DNA of 64,000 bases from Trema orientale. Taxonomy: Eukaryota > Streptophyta > Magnoliopsida > Rosales > Cannabaceae. Below are positions 10,380 through 24,900 of this stretch, piece by piece (the first letter of the stretch is position 1; every line of letters begins with the position of its first letter). Below the pieces are notes generated by a model. That model did no database searches, was not told the origin of the DNA, and saw only the letters and a list, made by a program, of their open reading frames with translations. The stretch is from NCBI GenBank assembly GCA_002914845.1, contig JXTC01000012.1, positions 1,014,556 through 1,078,555 of the forward strand. Reading direction: 5' to 3'. A program made the position numbers and the translations under genes.

Positions 10380-11265
10380 ATTTTGTCCTTAAACAATAAT
10401 ATAAATCTCATTGGTTCATGGTTTTTTAAATGTTTTGAATATTGTTTCTAAATTATGTTTTTGTCTCGATTTGGTCATTGAATCTTTAGATGTTATGAAT
10501 TTTTATATACATATATATGTAATAATATAAACACTATATATATATACATCAGTTTTGATGATTAATTATTAAAAAAATGTTAAATATGAGTTTAGCGATC
10601 AAAATTGAGATAGGTAGCAGAACGTCATATTTGATAGATCAAGAGCTAAAATGAAACAAAACATTGTTAAAAGTATTAAATCTTAGACATTTAAGCTACT
10701 ATCTAGCATTGTGCTCTCACAACCCTATGTGAGGTGAGTTCTACAGGGTTTTGATTCGTACATAGTAGCAAAATTGTTATTTTGATAAATAATCAACTTT
10801 TGAATTTTGTTTTTCTTAAAAAATTAGTTTAGCCAGTACGGGATGTGTTTTATGTTTATTGTTTGTTATTTTCAATAATAATGGGGTCAGTATGTTATAG
10901 GTTAGTTCTATAAATGGATTCCAAAATATGGGTATGAGTAAGGGTTAGTATGCTTGATTAAAGTTAAAAAGAGTAATGATAAAAGACACATAAATTTTAC
11001 ACACAAAAGTCACACAGATGATGTAGCATGTATTTTTTACAAATTATATACATGATGTGGGCTCATTTTCAAAATATATGAATAATTAAAAAAACATGTC
11101 ACATCATTGTGTGTGGTTTTCATATATAAATTATGTGTGTCCCTAGCATCACTTAAATTAGAAAACCAACTTAAACTTCAGTTAATTAGCGCCCTCTCAA
11201 AAATAATTTGATAAGCATATAATTCATTTAGTTAGCATCGTCATGACTTCTTTATATATATATAT
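10380..11265 (+). repeat. Array half-unit V0 (partial)
   Basis: About 10760-11265 matches the last part of V1 (35800-36038) and V2 (50490-50737) in the same order: AAAATTGTTA-type start, AATTAGTTTAG, AGGTCAGTAT-like block, TTAGTTCTAT, and a final AGCATCGTCATGACTTCTT. From 10380 the GTCCTTAAACAAT block also resembles V1 at 35310. A MITE (10971-11153) interrupts it. This is the leftmost preserved unit, 1.4 kb downstream of receptor A. Confidence 0.7.
10971..11153. mobile_element. Mutator-type MITE, same family as 35520-35701
   Basis: Inverted ends GAGTAATGAT...GACACA and TGTGTCCCTAGCATCACT enclose a second inverted pair around GATGATGTAGCATGT and ACATGTCACATCATTG. Equivalent positions in V1 and V2 lack the insertion. 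The flanks AGTTAAAAA and AATTAGAAA could be a decayed 9-bp target duplication. Confidence 0.65.
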
Positions 11266-11290
11266 ATTGATACCAAAAATTAGTATAACA

Positions 11291-13915
11291 ACAATATTGG
11301 TAGTTTGTAGAGAAAATAGAAAATTATAAAAATAATAATAAATAAAGCAACGAACACGAACGATTTTAGAGTTGTTCAGCCTTTCGAACAAAGTGCCTAC
11401 GTCTATTATAGTCACTATTATTATCTATTTGTTGGTTAGGGCGTTCCAATAGAGGATACCTTTCTCTATTAATGAGCCTTGTATTTATAGACTCTGGAGA
11501 TTAGAGTTTCCTATTACAGATGAGGTAACAAACTATTTAAATTAATATTACAATTAATAAAAATTTAAATTATATTTATCCCCCAAGATCCGATAATATC
11601 TTATTTAAATAGCCTTATCCCTAAATCCCAAATTTAATCTGGAATATATGGGGATTTGATATTTTGAACGAGGAAATCTTGGAGTTAGAGATCTATTCGC
11701 TCACTCGTCATATGCAACCTCCTTATTCACGACCAGCTCGTCTGTGAACGAGCTTCGAACAAGCTTGCTACTCTCGAGCAGCTGCAAATTTGATGCATAA
11801 TAATTGGCCCCTAATTCTTGGTGTCATTTTGTGCAGGAGGAACTTTTTTGTTTGTTCAAGCTGCTTCTTTTTTACATGATGTGATCTCCAAGGACTTTGC
11901 TTCATTCTGTAGTGATTGCAATTGTTTACACTCATGCGAGGTGAAGGAAGGTGTCGAACCACCACTTCTTTGACTGTTTGCATCTATTGCGAGCTAGTAA
12001 TGAGAACAAGGTAAAAGGTCGAACTAATTGCAGAGCTGATTGTAGTTTGTCGACGAAAATTCTTGTCTTTCTTAGAACTTCTTCGTCGAACTCTTCTGTG
12101 ATTACTCGCATTATATTTATATTTCCCTTCGCACTGCGAGCAGGTTGGTTTTTACATATACTTGAAGGAAGTGTTTATCCTTCATAGTATAAAACAAGCA
12201 GTTTGACTTGGCCACAATTTTGTTTTAAAATTGCTTCGTTTAAGACTAAGATTTTCAATTTCTCATTGAGAGCTTAATTTCATTCTAGTACTTATCACGA
12301 TCTGCAAACATGGTCCAACTAACTCGAACATGTTAGTTTTTAAATCTCGAGGTTTTCGATCTCTTCAAGCACTCGAACACGCGATCACTCGATCGCTCGA
12401 ACATGCGATCACTTGAACCTCAAACACGCGAATACTCGAGGTGTAACACTAGAATGCGATTATCTGTGTTTCACTGCAGATTATGCCCCTATAGTCTTGA
12501 GGTGACAAAGCAACAAGAAAATAATTATTGAAGGAATTTTACTTAGATAAATCTAAAAAATGAACTTATCATTATTCGAGTAGAATTGCCACAATGAAAG
12601 GGAAAAAACACACAATACTTAATAATACTTCCCGAAACTATACTTGTTCTTGTTCTTCTTCCAGGAGGTTGAGATTTCTTTATAAAAGCTCGTGATTAGT
12701 CTTTTGGTTGTAAACTTCTATTCTTTGAGTTTCTACTTCAAGTTCTACTGGGATCATCGCCTCTGTGTCATATGTCCATATGAATGGAGTACTCTCGAAC
12801 TATATGCTATTGACTAACACGATCTTCTTTGGAACTCCAGATCTGTACATTATGTGTCTTGTGATGAATCCAACGATTTTACTCAGAGTGATAGACACTA
12901 TGGACTCGGCTTCTATCCATTTATTACAATGGGTTTGTACTTTATAATAATGGGAGAAGCCTTGTCACATTATTGCATATAACCCATCACATCTTTTCTC
13001 CTCGTTGTCCAGTTGTATCCTTGACATATATCTTTTCTTGTTAAAGTCTGCCCCTCAGAATGGTTACCACATAACATAGCAGGATCAGAAAACCTCGTCG
13101 ATGCAGCTTATCTTCGATCAGAATGCATCGAGTAGCTCGACACTTTGTTCTTCTAGTTTCTTCTTCTCCAGCGAGCAGCTCGCCATCCTTTAAGTACATA
13201 CAGAATGGATCTATCTAGGACGAGTTTATTTTTACTCATTCAATCAGAATTAAGCAGGCTCTTCTACATATCTAATCTTTTTCTCCTTATTGATCATATG
13301 GGGATCCAGTTTCTGATCGATTTAGCCACGGACTTACAATCTACAGCTTGCTCGTCTAGGCATTCTCGATCTTTTTATCTGTGGTCCTGATAGGCTGGTT
13401 ATAGTATTTATGAGCTTTTTGCTGCTCACCTCATAGAACTCCAACTTTTTTTGGAGTTGGGAATTTCATCGTCAAGTAGTGGATCGAGGTGATGGCCCTT
13501 AGTTATCGAAGAAACGGTCTTTTAAGAACTGCATTATAGGTCATTGAGCAATCCACCACAAGAAAATTGGACATGACTATTGTTTGTCGAGATCACACTC
13601 CCACAATGAGTGCGAACTGAATTACACCCAAGGGAGGGATACTGTCACTAGTGAAACCATAGAGTTTGGCTGTAATTAGCTTCAAGTGTTGTATATCCAA
13701 ACCTAGCTTCTTGAGAGCGCTTAAATATAGGATGTCCACCGATCTTCCCTCGTAGATCAGATTTCGGTAGGCGAGCATGTTTCTGCTCTGAACAGTAATG
13801 ACCAGAGGGTTATTATGGGTAGTGTGCATCGTGAATATCCTCCTCCATAAAAGTGATTAGCTCGTTCTATCTTCAGAGTCTCTTTCTTGGACAATCCTCA
13901 AGGTAAAGGACATCT
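11291..13915 (-). mobile_element. Gypsy-type fossil: LTR-like end and protease region
   Basis: The minus strand at 13829-13593 encodes an aspartyl-protease-like segment of Ty3/Gypsy type (NPLVITVQ, then SVDILYLSALKKLGLD, then a YGFTSDS loop). 11266-11560 has LTR features on the same strand, including a TATAAATAC box at about 11487-11495 reversed. The stretch between, with clustered TCGAAC/CTCGAA words near 12300-12440, has no recognisable domain. No reverse transcriptase is visible. The fragment is old and broken, and the Copia fossil at 13920 cuts it off. Confidence 0.6.
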
Positions 13916-13919
13916 ATTC

Positions 13920-15496
13920 TATTAGGATTATGTCTAAAAAGTGTTTATTATTTATGGATATTTATTAAATATTTTGGATATTTAGTAAAGTAATAATACA
14001 TGTATAGTATTTGTGATAATATTTTGATTATTTGTACAATAATAAATGTCATAAAGGTTCCATGATTTATTTATTCGAGAAATATTTTAATAAATTTGTT
14101 TATTAAAATTAAGACATATTTTCTCTAATTAAATCAAATAAGATATTCACATATAATAAAAGAAGCTAGGCACTTCTCTTGGATCGTGTTGCAAGAATTT
14201 ATGCATTTATAGTGTATCTTAATCTATATTAGTATGACCATATGCAATAGGTCTTGGTGTGTAAACATTGAACATAGACCATGTGAAATATGTTCTTATA
14301 ATAAGTGTCACTGACGAGAACATATTCACACAAACTTTGATAATTAACACATGTCTTTCTTAATTTTCAAATAGGTGATGAACTCTTGTTCATAATTTGT
14401 ATTATTTGAGATTTAAAATGTACGGATCAAGAAATTGACAGTCTAGACCCTGATATTTTGGTAATGCATTATTATGGGCACTGGAAACATATGTTTATAG
14501 ATATGAAATCTACAACTCTATTATATAGAGAACTGAATGCCACCTTGAGGAGCTATAGGAGCCTGGATGATTTAAATCATAGCTAAATAATTAGTAAAAT
14601 TAAATATTTTATTAATTAAAGAATTTCTATAAGTCTGGTCATCCATTAGATATAGTCTTGTATCAACTAATTGAAAGATATAATTAGAGGGGTAAAATAG
14701 TAATTTTACTTAGCTCCAATTATCGGTATTTATGTGGAGATATATATGCACATGTTAACTATCTAATGGATATAATTTTAATTATAAAATATCTTGTGAT
14801 ATTTATTTAATTTAAGAGTGCAGTTTGGACCTTTAGTGGAATTGTCCATAACTAATAGTACAAGCCCACTTGTATTAAGAGTTAATTGTAACTGGGTCTT
14901 TGTCTATTGGAGCTTGAATTAAATAGGTCCATTTAGGTCCTCCAACCTACACCAACATCTTGGGCTGCATAAGATTAGTCAAATCGAGCTCAAATAGTTT
15001 TCTGGGTAATTACACTAAAAAGGAAACATGTTGGAAAAGGCAGTGCGCATTTAGATCCCACTGCAATGCCCTTTAGGGCAAGTAGAATTTCGGCCAGCCT
15101 TGGCCCTTATGATGGCCCCCTCCTTTGTGTCTAATGTTCAGTATTTCTGACACATTAGTTTGGCGGCTGCTTTAGAAAATTGAGAAAAAAGTGAGAGAGA
15201 GAAATTCTTTGAGCCACTATTGGAGGCCATTGGAGTTCTTAGATTATCATTTAGAGGTTGATCAAGATCGGGGTACCCAATCACCTCTGCAGTTAAAAGC
15301 TTGGTGTATAGGAAGGAAGAGATGCATAGGAAAGAAGACTAATTGGTTGAAATACATAATATATTTTATGTATTTAGACCATAACAAAGATCCTGAAAGG
15401 TTTTATGAAAAACTATAATCCGAAATTTTTTTTTTGTTTTCCATACTTCCGCTCATCTTTGATTTTGTCACATTTTTCGTAAATAATTACGAACAA
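13920..15496 (+). repeat. 5' LTR of Copia fossil 1
   Basis: It begins TATTAGGATTATGTCTA, typical of one Copia LTR group, and ends GAACA directly before the primer-binding site. 1577 bp. No partner LTR is seen downstream. Confidence 0.75.
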
Positions 15497-16221
15497 CTGG
15501 TACCAGAGCCATGGTTTTTATTATGGTCTATTTACTGTAAATCCTTCTTTTTGGCTTGTTCTTGATCTTTCAGTTTATATATGCATATTTGTGATTTTTA
15601 GATGGGTTTGAGACTCTAGGGTTCTATGAATGGTTAATAGATTTTCGTCTTATGATGATGAATAAATATCAATTTTTATGTTATAGATAGTTTATGGATT
15701 TGTTGGTTTTATGAACCTTGGCTATGGTTATAGAATTTTATAGTGTAATTTTTTTGTTGAAATTGTAACAAGGAGGGTGGTCTGTCATCACCATGTTTTC
15801 CTCCTTAATAGTTTTTCTAGGATTTCTGCTTTTCCTATACTAGAAAATTGTAAATCTAGGTTTATGTAATTTTCTTAGAAGAACAATAATAGTGGAAAAG
15901 CTTGGAAGGCAACAATGGAGGAAGAAGATAAAGATGGAGAGTTTCCTATTTTTTTTTCCCTATTTTTTATTTTTCGTTTTTTATTTTTTATTTATTTTCA
16001 TAGATTTATTATAAAAAAAAAATGTGGGAGGGGAGGGGTTTGCGGCCACCCATGGGGGCACCACCCTTGGTGCTCCCCTCCTTTTCTCTTTATTTTTAAT
16101 AAAAATTTATTTATTTATTTATTTGATAAATAATATTGGATAGTTACTAATTTTCAAATTATTTGTTTCCTATTTTGAATTATCTAATAATTGTTTAATT
16201 TGAATTGGAAATTGGCTATTT

Positions 16222-16557
16222 TGAAATTTTGGGTAATTATATTTATTTCCTTGTCTTCAAAATATTTATTTCCTTTATTAATTATTTAATAGTTAATTAA
16301 TTTGTATGGAAATTGAATATTTTGAAATCTTAGATAGTGTGATTATCTATGGAATAATTAAAATATTTTGCTAAATATTTTATCTATTTTTAAATTTTGG
16401 GTAACTATATTTATTTCCTTATCTTCAAAATATTTATTTCCTATATTAATTATTTAATATTTAATTAATTTGTATGGAAATTGAATATTTTGAAATCTTA
16501 GATAATGTGATAATCTATGGAATAATTAAAAGATTTTACTAAATATTTTATTTATGG
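16222..16557 (+). repeat. 168-bp tandem duplication in the Copia leader
   Basis: Two adjacent AT-rich copies about 168 bp long (about 16222-16389 and 16390-16557). Both carry ATATTTATTTCC, then TTAATTTGTATGGAAATTGA, then AATCTATGGAATAATTAAA. They differ by a modest number of substitutions. Confidence 0.85.
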
Positions 16558-19500
16558 TAAATCTTTTATTTCTTTAAAATTCAAAAAATATCTAGATTAT
16601 TTAATTCAAATTGATATCTTTTATGAAAAGATATTATTTTTTTTATTAATCTGGATTTGATTTTTAAATAAAGAAATATTTTCCAAACAGAAAATATAAT
16701 ATTTTTCCAAATTTTTATATATAGAATATTTGTATTCATCATTAACAGATTTTGTAGGAAAAATATTGAAGGTTATGAAGATTACGAAATTGGAAGATTT
16801 GAAGATCAAGATCATCAATTTAATTCCAAATTTTGTAATTTAAGATTCTAGGGTAACCATGACTATAGGATATATTATTTAATGTTTTATTTATTTATTA
16901 CAATTATTTTATGATTATCCTTGCAAATCTGTATTTATGATTATATGTCATATAAAATAGGGAGTGCCACCTAGATATTATCATGATTTCATGCATATTA
17001 ATTATGATTTAGAGTATCTAATTGCATTTAGACAACTTGGTAAATTATATTATTAAATAGATTGAGTTAGAGAAGGCTTATTGAATTAAGACCTACCGTT
17101 TCCATTGTAAATCTATTAGTTAGATTTCTATATATGATCACCCTTAGTAGACTGTATAGAAATTATTTTTTAGATTGGGTTTCTTCAGATAAAACTCTAG
17201 AAGTTTATCATTTGTGATTACCCTTAGATAACATTAAATTGAAAACTTTTACTAGAGTTTAAACAATGGTCATACATTAATATTCCTCCTTAGAGTTTTA
17301 TGAATAGGTTCTAATGATTAAATAAAACAGTAATTATTAATAATTAAATACAAGATATTTTGATAGTTATTAATAATTAGGAGAGTCATAGTTTAACTAG
17401 AATTAGATAAGTCTTTCCCTTACAAAGCTTATCCTAATTCGGGGTTCGATTACAGTTGAATAAAATATAGTATTTATGGGTAACTACATCTACATTTGTA
17501 TTCATGCATCATGTAAGATTTTATTCAAAAGTACTATATGGCATTTACTTATGCATGTTTTATTTTTTCTAGCACCATGTCTAAAATGCTTCCTGAAAAC
17601 TTTTTTACTGATTGTAATGGGACTGAAAAATGGTTATTATCTACTCCATGTCTACCTCTCCTTACCAAAGATTCCACAAAAGAAGAGAAGCTCCATTTTT
17701 TCAAATGCCATAACTCGAATGAGTTACTGAAAAAAATGTTGGTTGATTATGTCATTAACCTTAATAGGCTTTACATAAGCAACTTGAGCTCTATTAATAA
17801 CATAGTCTCGGGGACAATCCCTGACTTGAATAAGCTAAACAAGAAATTGGAAAGTATTGTTAAAACTGTTAACAGCTATAACTCTTCTTTAGAAAAAAAG
17901 GCGATGGGTATTTTTGATGATGTCAATATTGATGTTGGTTATTTTAGACATATTGAAGAAGACTTTCTGAAACTAAAATCCAAAATAATTTGGAATCAAA
18001 ATAGTATGGATGATATCATCTATATGAAGGACAATTCTAACCATATGGCAGAAAAGATTGATACTATGGATGAATTGCAAGATGATGGCTTTGATTGAGC
18101 AATTTTGAAAACCCTATAACAACAACACAAGAAAAAGAAGGACAAAGATAAGTGGTCACCTTCTCATGTGTCTTAGAGGAAGAAGGAAGGTAGTGTACTT
18201 TTCTTAAAAACATGTTATTTGTCTGATTCGATTGATTCTTGGATCATAGACTCTGGAGCAACTAATCATATTTGTAATTCCTTGCAGGGCTTTAGGAAGA
18301 AAAGGAGCATCGACAAAGGAGATCCTAACCTTCGTCTTGGAACGGGAGCATTGGTGTCTGCAACGGCAATTAGAGATGTCAACATTTATTTTGAATATTC
18401 TAGATTTTTGGTTTTAAAGGATTGTTATTATATTCCCAATTTTAAGAGAAATTTGTTTTATATTGGATGCTTAAAAAGACAAGGTTATAATGTTTCATTG
18501 GATAATCCTATTTCTATAAGTTTCTATAATAAAGTTATTTGTTATGGTTAGAAATCGAATAATCTTTACTTTATACAACCAAAATTTTGCTTATTAAACT
18601 ACACTGAAAGGATAGAAGATGAAAGAGCAACTAAGAAATTGAAGAATTCTGAAAATGATACCTATCTATGGTACCTTCGTTTAGGTCATATCAATCTAAA
18701 CAGGATCCAAAGGCTAGTTAAGGAAGGATCTTTGAGCCACTTAAAGGTCAAACTACTACTAACCTGCGAATCATGTTTAGAAGGAAGAATGACTAAATAT
18801 CCCTTTTCTGCAAAAGGCAATAGAGCTGTAGAATGTTTAGAGTAAGTGCGCACCGATGTATATGGTCTAATCAATGTTGAGGCAAGAGGAGGTTATGAAT
18901 ATTTCATTACATTTACGGATAACTTATCTAGGTATGGCTATGTATATTTGATGCATAAAAAGTATGAATCCTTTGATATGTTCAAAGAATTCAAAGCTGA
19001 GGCTGAAAGACAATTAAGAAAGCCATTTAAATCACTACGATCAGATCGTGGTGGTGAATATCTTTCAGCAAAATTCACAGATTACTTAGCAGATCATAGA
19101 ATCACTTCTCAACTGACAACACGTAATACACCACAATAGAATGAAGTTGCTGAAAGGAGAAACAGAACCTTATTAAATATGGTTCGTTCTATGTTTAGCT
19201 ACTTATCTTCACCAACCTTATTTTGGGGATATGCAATACAGACTACAATCTACATTTTGAACAATGTTTAATATGAGTCTGTTCCTAATACACCACATGA
19301 GCTATGGACTGGTTGCAAATCTAATTTGTGTCATCTTCGTATATGGGGATGTCTTGCTCATGTCTTGAAGAAACATGCAAGTAAGATAGAATCGCGTTCT
19401 AAGGCTTGCATTTTTGTAGGTTATCCCAAACGTACGAGAGGTAGTTTCCTTTATAGTCTAACTGACAACAAGGTATTTGTTAGTACAAATGTAACCATCT

Positions 19501-20083
19501 TGAAAAAAGGATTATATGAAGAATTACAAGCCTATAAGCGAAGTAATTATTGAAGAAATCACCAGAGAGACGTCAACTATAGATGTTCTAAATGATGAAA
19601 TGCCTGTGATCGATGAAATGATATCACTTCGGAGAACTATGAGTACTCTAACACAAAGTGTGGTTTTACAGCAACAAGTTTCATAAGGGACTCAAGCTAT
19701 AAATCCACCAGTTCTACAGCAAGCACCACCTACTGGTGGACCACTTGCTGCAGAACAAAATGTTCAGCCCATAGTACAATAACAACTAGTTATTGAAATG
19801 CCCCAAAAGTCCTCCGTAGCCTCGTTGTAATGGGAGGGTTGTAAGACAATCCGAAAGATGGCAAAGTGAGTTCTTCCAGACTATCCATGAATGTTTAGAA
19901 GCAGATCCCTTTATCTATGACAACGCTATGAAGGATGTTGATGTCAATTCATGGAAAAAGGCCTTGAAATCTGAGATGGAATCCATGTACTCTAATCATG
20001 TCTAAAAACTTAGGGATCTACCCGAAGGAGTAAAACCCATAGGGTATAAATAGGTCTACAAGAGAGAAAAAAGAATAGACAGG

Positions 20084-20546
20084 TGTGAAGTCCATAAAAA
20101 TAGAGTTATCTAGTGCTATTTTGCCTTAAGTTTTGATATATTCTTGTTTATTTTAAGTTGTTTCAATTATTTTTCTTGTTATTTTAATGTTTTACTTGAG
20201 TAAAACAAGAGTGTTTGATGTGAATGAAGATGAATTTGTGCCTTAGAAGTAGATTTTTAAAACCATTGGAATTGAAGTTGAATCCAATACGAACATAAAG
20301 TAACAGAAATGAGGCAAATCAGAGCTAAAACGAAGAAATGGCGCACTCAGAAAGCCATAGTGCCAGACCAGCAAAAAAGTAGCGACGTAGCGCCATTTGC
20401 CGCCGCGGCACCACCGTCTACATCCCAAGTCAATAATTGACAGCCAAGATCAATTTTTTGATGATCCAAGTGTCCAGATTCGGCCTGCCTTATATTTACC
20501 AGAGCCACCTCTTAAAACCCTATCTTTGGGGTTGTAAGAGGCATGT

Positions 20547-20594
<48 letters not shown>

Positions 20595-21652
20595 GCAGCC
20601 ATGGAAGGAGAAGAAGAATATAAAGACATGCTCCAACCTACTCTATTTCTTGATTTCCTCATCAACATCAACATCATAATTTGTTCTTAGCTTTTTCTCT
20701 TCATTTTCTTGTGATATTTTCCATATTTAAAGAGTAGTATAGTTAGGAACAAATCCTTAGATTCAAGGAAGCAAAAACCAAGCTTGGAGGAGGAGCTTGA
20801 CAACCTCCATGAATACTTTCAAGCTTTTCTAAGGGGGAATTCTATAACTTTTCTCTCTTTAATTTTGTATTTCTTGAATTCATTGGATTATAATTTTATT
20901 GTTCCCATTTTATATTATGAACTAAATGTTTCTTTGTTTAGTTTTACTATGTGAACCAACCTAATATCTTGTGTTTGTTTATTTCCCTCCTCTTTCATTA
21001 ATCAAATTCATTGTTGAGTCATATGTTTTATCTTATACTTATTGCTTCTATTTAATTGATGATTAAATAGATTGTTGAGCGAAATTTCTATGAGCTTAGA
21101 AGAGGGAATAGAAATTTAGACTTAGGTAAAACAATATAAGATTACCTAGTTTGGGGTAAGTTTACATAGGATAGGAATATACCTATGTGACTCATTCAAC
21201 CTTTTTGAGAATTACTAACTTAATGAATCTAGTTAATTTATATTAGGAGTAACATAGTAGCTTGTCGAAATATTTTCACTTATGTCTTGGAAAGGAGTTT
21301 ATGAATACATTCAAATTCTCAGTTAACAACTGTAGTTGATTAATTAATTTAGGAGAGAAATTGTGAAATAGCATGACAAGAGAATAGTTAAGGAATTAGT
21401 AAACCTAGACATTTTCATATTGATTTATTTTTTATTCATTTGCGTGATAGTTTAGTTTCTTTTATTTTATTTCTCTTAAATCTATATTTTTATTATTTGG
21501 ATAAAGTTAGAATTGATCAATTTTAAAACTTAGCTTAGAATTAGAAATCAATACTCGTGGGTTCAGCACTCTACTTCCATATCTATATTACTTGTGACCG
21601 TTTACACTTGTACGAGAGTATGTGAATTTATAGTTCCATATTCCAATCAACA
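20084..21652 (+). mobile_element. Solo LTR of family X, copy X1, inside Copia fossil 1
   Basis: It starts TGTGAAGTCCATAA and ends CCAATCAACA. The flanks ACAGG (20079-20083) and ACGGG (21653-21657) fit a 5-bp target duplication with one change. 1569 bp, no coding. It contains an AG microsatellite and a GCGCC/GCACC-rich patch. Homologous along its length to X3 (25118-26715). Solo-LTR status follows from the TG..CA ends, the 5-bp duplication and the absence of an internal region. Confidence 0.8.
20551..20590 (+). repeat. (AG)20 microsatellite
   Basis: Forty bases of uninterrupted AG dinucleotides inside solo LTR X1. X3 has only a decayed GA-rich tract at the matching place (about 25655-25670). 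Confidence 0.97.
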
Positions 21653-21925
21653 ACGGGAAGGTTGAGACCTTCAAAGCAAGGCTTGTAGTAAAGGGTTTTA
21701 CTCATAAAGAAGGAATTGACTACGAGGAAATCTTCTCTCCTATTGCTATGATAAAGTCTATTCGTATTCTTTTATCCATAGTCACAGCCCTCGATTATGA
21801 GATTTGACAAATGGATGTCAAGACTGCATTTTTGAATGGAAATCTTAATGAAAGCATCTATATGGTGCAACCAGACAGTTTTGTGGAAAAAGACCATGAG
21901 GAAAAAGTCTTTCTCTTGCAAAGGT

Positions 21926-24900
21926 GAGGATGCCTTTCTCTTCATCAGGCTCGGAGTAGCTTGAGGTTTGTTAGAAGAAGTAGGCAAGCTCGCACCCTCT
22001 GGGAACAGCCCACTAGCGACCAGACTTCTAGTTATGCAAAGAGTTTTCCAATCAAACTCTTCTTCCGCTAGAGTGTTGATCTTGTAAACGTGATCAAGCT
22101 GCTCTTTAGTTAGTGCAGGTCGCTCTCGATTGGCTATAAAGTAAGAAATAACCAGTAAATAAAGTACGAGCTAAAACAACACAAGCGATGTGACTAAACC
22201 TTACCAGGATGTTGGAAGAAGCCATTGTTAGGGTACTCAAAATGGAAGAAGCTCTTCTTCCATCTCCCCATGTTACTTCGAATGTCTTGGATAGTTTTTA
22301 TTGTCGGACCCTTCCATTTGCTCGCATAGTAAAACCCTACGTCTGATGGATTCGACTTTACATAATAAAACCATGCGAACTCCTCTGAAGTAGGCTATCT
22401 TAAATTATGCCTATAGTACAATATATACAAACCTACTATGCACCTGTATGTGTTGGGGGTTAGCTGTAATGGCACTACGCCGTAATAATCTACTATAGAT
22501 TTTATATAAGGGTGGAATGAAAAATGTACACCACATCACAGAATAGCCTCTGAAAATGAAGCATATCTATGAGATGGCTTATACGGTCTATTGAATTCGT
22601 TGGGAGGATGGATCTTCAGGTCGACTTTGAATTGACTCCGAAGCCTCTCTATCTTCTTTCACGAGCAATTAGTTCACACATCTTTGCACAACCCATCGTC
22701 ATCGACATACTGATGACAGAATGCATAAGTAGGAGCCTTCTTAATCGAACGAGGCCACAACTCCTTTAAGAGGTCTCCTTTGCGAGGACTAGCTTTCCTA
22801 GTTGTTGGGCTATTTCTAACACACAATCGTAAGTATACGGGTCGCAATAAGTAATATAGATAGTAAGAGAGTATCGTTTCCACGGAGAGTACTTGTTTTA
22901 TAATTGGTAACTATTAACCGAAACTAGTTTCCAATTAATCCAAATGACAATAATTGATCGTTTTATGCAGGAATCAAAATATAAATAATAATGTAAAAGG
23001 AAAGAAAAGAAATCGAAATTAAGCAATCAAAGATTGTTCTTAAAGTAATAATAAGGAGCCTCAGGATGCAATCTACCCTCTAACTCCTTCAACTACTAGT
23101 TTTCCTCATAATTCAATCATCCATTTAGAGTTAACAACCGAGAATTCAATTGTATTCACAAAGTCCTTTCCAATACGTAAGTGAAAATATTTAGACAAGC
23201 TAATATGTTACTCCTAACATAAGTTGACTAGATTCATTAAGTTTAGTAATTTTCACACAAAGGTTGCACAAGTCACATAGGTATATTCCTATCCTATACA
23301 AACCCACCCCACATTAGGCGATCTTATGATGTTCTATCAGTGTCCAAACCTAAATTCTCCTTCCGAAGTTTATATAGGTTTCACAACACAACTCTATTTA
23401 GTAGCCAAGTAAATAGATGCATCAAGCTCAAGATAGAACAATTAACTCATCAATGCATATCAAGAACAAATGAGGAAAGAAAAAGTAATTAGATTACATT
23501 GAAGGTTCAATTGCCTCCCTAGAAATCAAGTTTAGCTCATGTTCATACAAAATGAATCACAACAAATATAACAAGATTGATACATATTCATTTGTAGGAA
23601 ATAGAAGAGAAAAAAAAAGAGCAAGAGGAAAGAAAAACTCTCTTGAAGCTTCCAATATGATTTCTTGGACTTGAATCTCCTTCCTTAGTGTTGTTTTTCC
23701 TTTTGAAATACTCTAATAACCCTTGGCTGCTAGGGTTCTTTGTCTCCTTATCAGATAAGTCAAAGATGAGTTAAATAGAGCAGGTTCACGAATCAAATCC
23801 AGGATTTCTACAACCTGTTTTGCACTTTTTAGCATTGTGGTACCAAAACTGGCAGAACTATGGCACTGCAGTGGTGGTGCTGCAGTGCCATGTGATTGAA
23901 GCTATAGCACCAAGTCTATGAAGCCGCAGCCCCAAAACTGTGGCACCACGACACCACAAATTATGCCGAATTGGCGCTGCATGGCAGAACTATGGCACTG
24001 CAGCACCAAATGGTAGCGCTGCGGTGCCACGAGATTGAGGCTACGGTGCCATAGAAATCGCACTGCAGCCCCATAGTTTTGGAGCTGCGGCTTCATAGAC
24101 TTGGCGCTGCAACCCCGTGATTTTGGGGCTACGGCACCAGTTTTTCTGTCATATGGTGCTGAATTATCTTGCTTTTAACTTTACTCTAAAAGCTCTATCA
24201 CTGGTTTTCTCTCATTACGATGCAAGTTTGTCACTTAAACGCCTTGATTTACCTCCAATTTAACTCCGAAAAATAACATTCTTCGCTCAGCAATGTCTCA
24301 CCTAAAATATGCATAAAAAATAACAAAACAAGTAAAAAAGTACAAAGACGAGCAATTCTAAAGCTCGAAAGGATGGTAAAGATAAGTGTAAAAATATACT
24401 TATCACTCGTCCCTATTATTTCAACGTCAGGTTCTTCAACCTCGACGTATATGTTTATATTAGATGAACTCGAGCTCGGCTTTGTGTCCTTAGAAAATGC
24501 ATTCCCTTCCCTAAAGTTCTCGCTGCTAGACATCTGAAAATAGGAGAAATTCCATTATAATCCTATGCAAGCTCGAATTCAAGTAAGGTAAACTATTCTC
24601 AATTATTTTTAACTAACATAAAAGTGCGACCTAGACAAAGGTGCACTTTAGTATTCTATTTTTTTGCAGAAATACATAAATATGTGCAGCCTAATAAGCA
24701 CCACAATGCAGAGACTAAAACCCTAGATCTAGAGGCGTAATAAAGATTTGAGTCTTGAAGTTCACAACACGATTAATCCTATGGTTTCTTTGTCGAAATC
24801 TATGAAGCGATCTGATAAAAGAAGGGACCGATTTTTCAAAATGCTAAGTCTGAACATTCGAATTTATGGTGCTACATGTTCAACCTAGTTCGAATCTACA

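Larger units (their letters stand above)
13920..21925 (+). mobile_element. Copia retrotransposon fossil 1 (5' LTR and most of pol, no 3' LTR)
   Basis: The 5' LTR runs 13920-15496, followed at once by a primer-binding site (TGGTACCAGAGCC, 15499-15511). After a long AT-rich leader, parts in order are: a gag-position frame (17538-18098) without a visible zinc knuckle, a protease-like DSGATNHIC at about 18250, GAG-pre-integrase about 18640-18845, integrase core about 18850-19300, the start of reverse transcriptase to 20083, and reverse transcriptase again at 21653-21925. A solo LTR (20084-21652) is inserted in the reverse transcriptase. The element ends abruptly against Gypsy sequence with no RNase H and no 3' LTR. 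It is broken in many places (more than five). Confidence 0.85.

Noticed and set aside
15915-16133. 72-codon ORF in the Copia leader
   Set aside because: Composed mainly of F, I, K and Y from an A/T-rich tract; no family and no support.
17538-18098. 186-codon ORF as a host gene
   Set aside because: It lies in the gag position of Copia fossil 1, between its leader and its protease-like region, so it is element sequence rather than a host gene.
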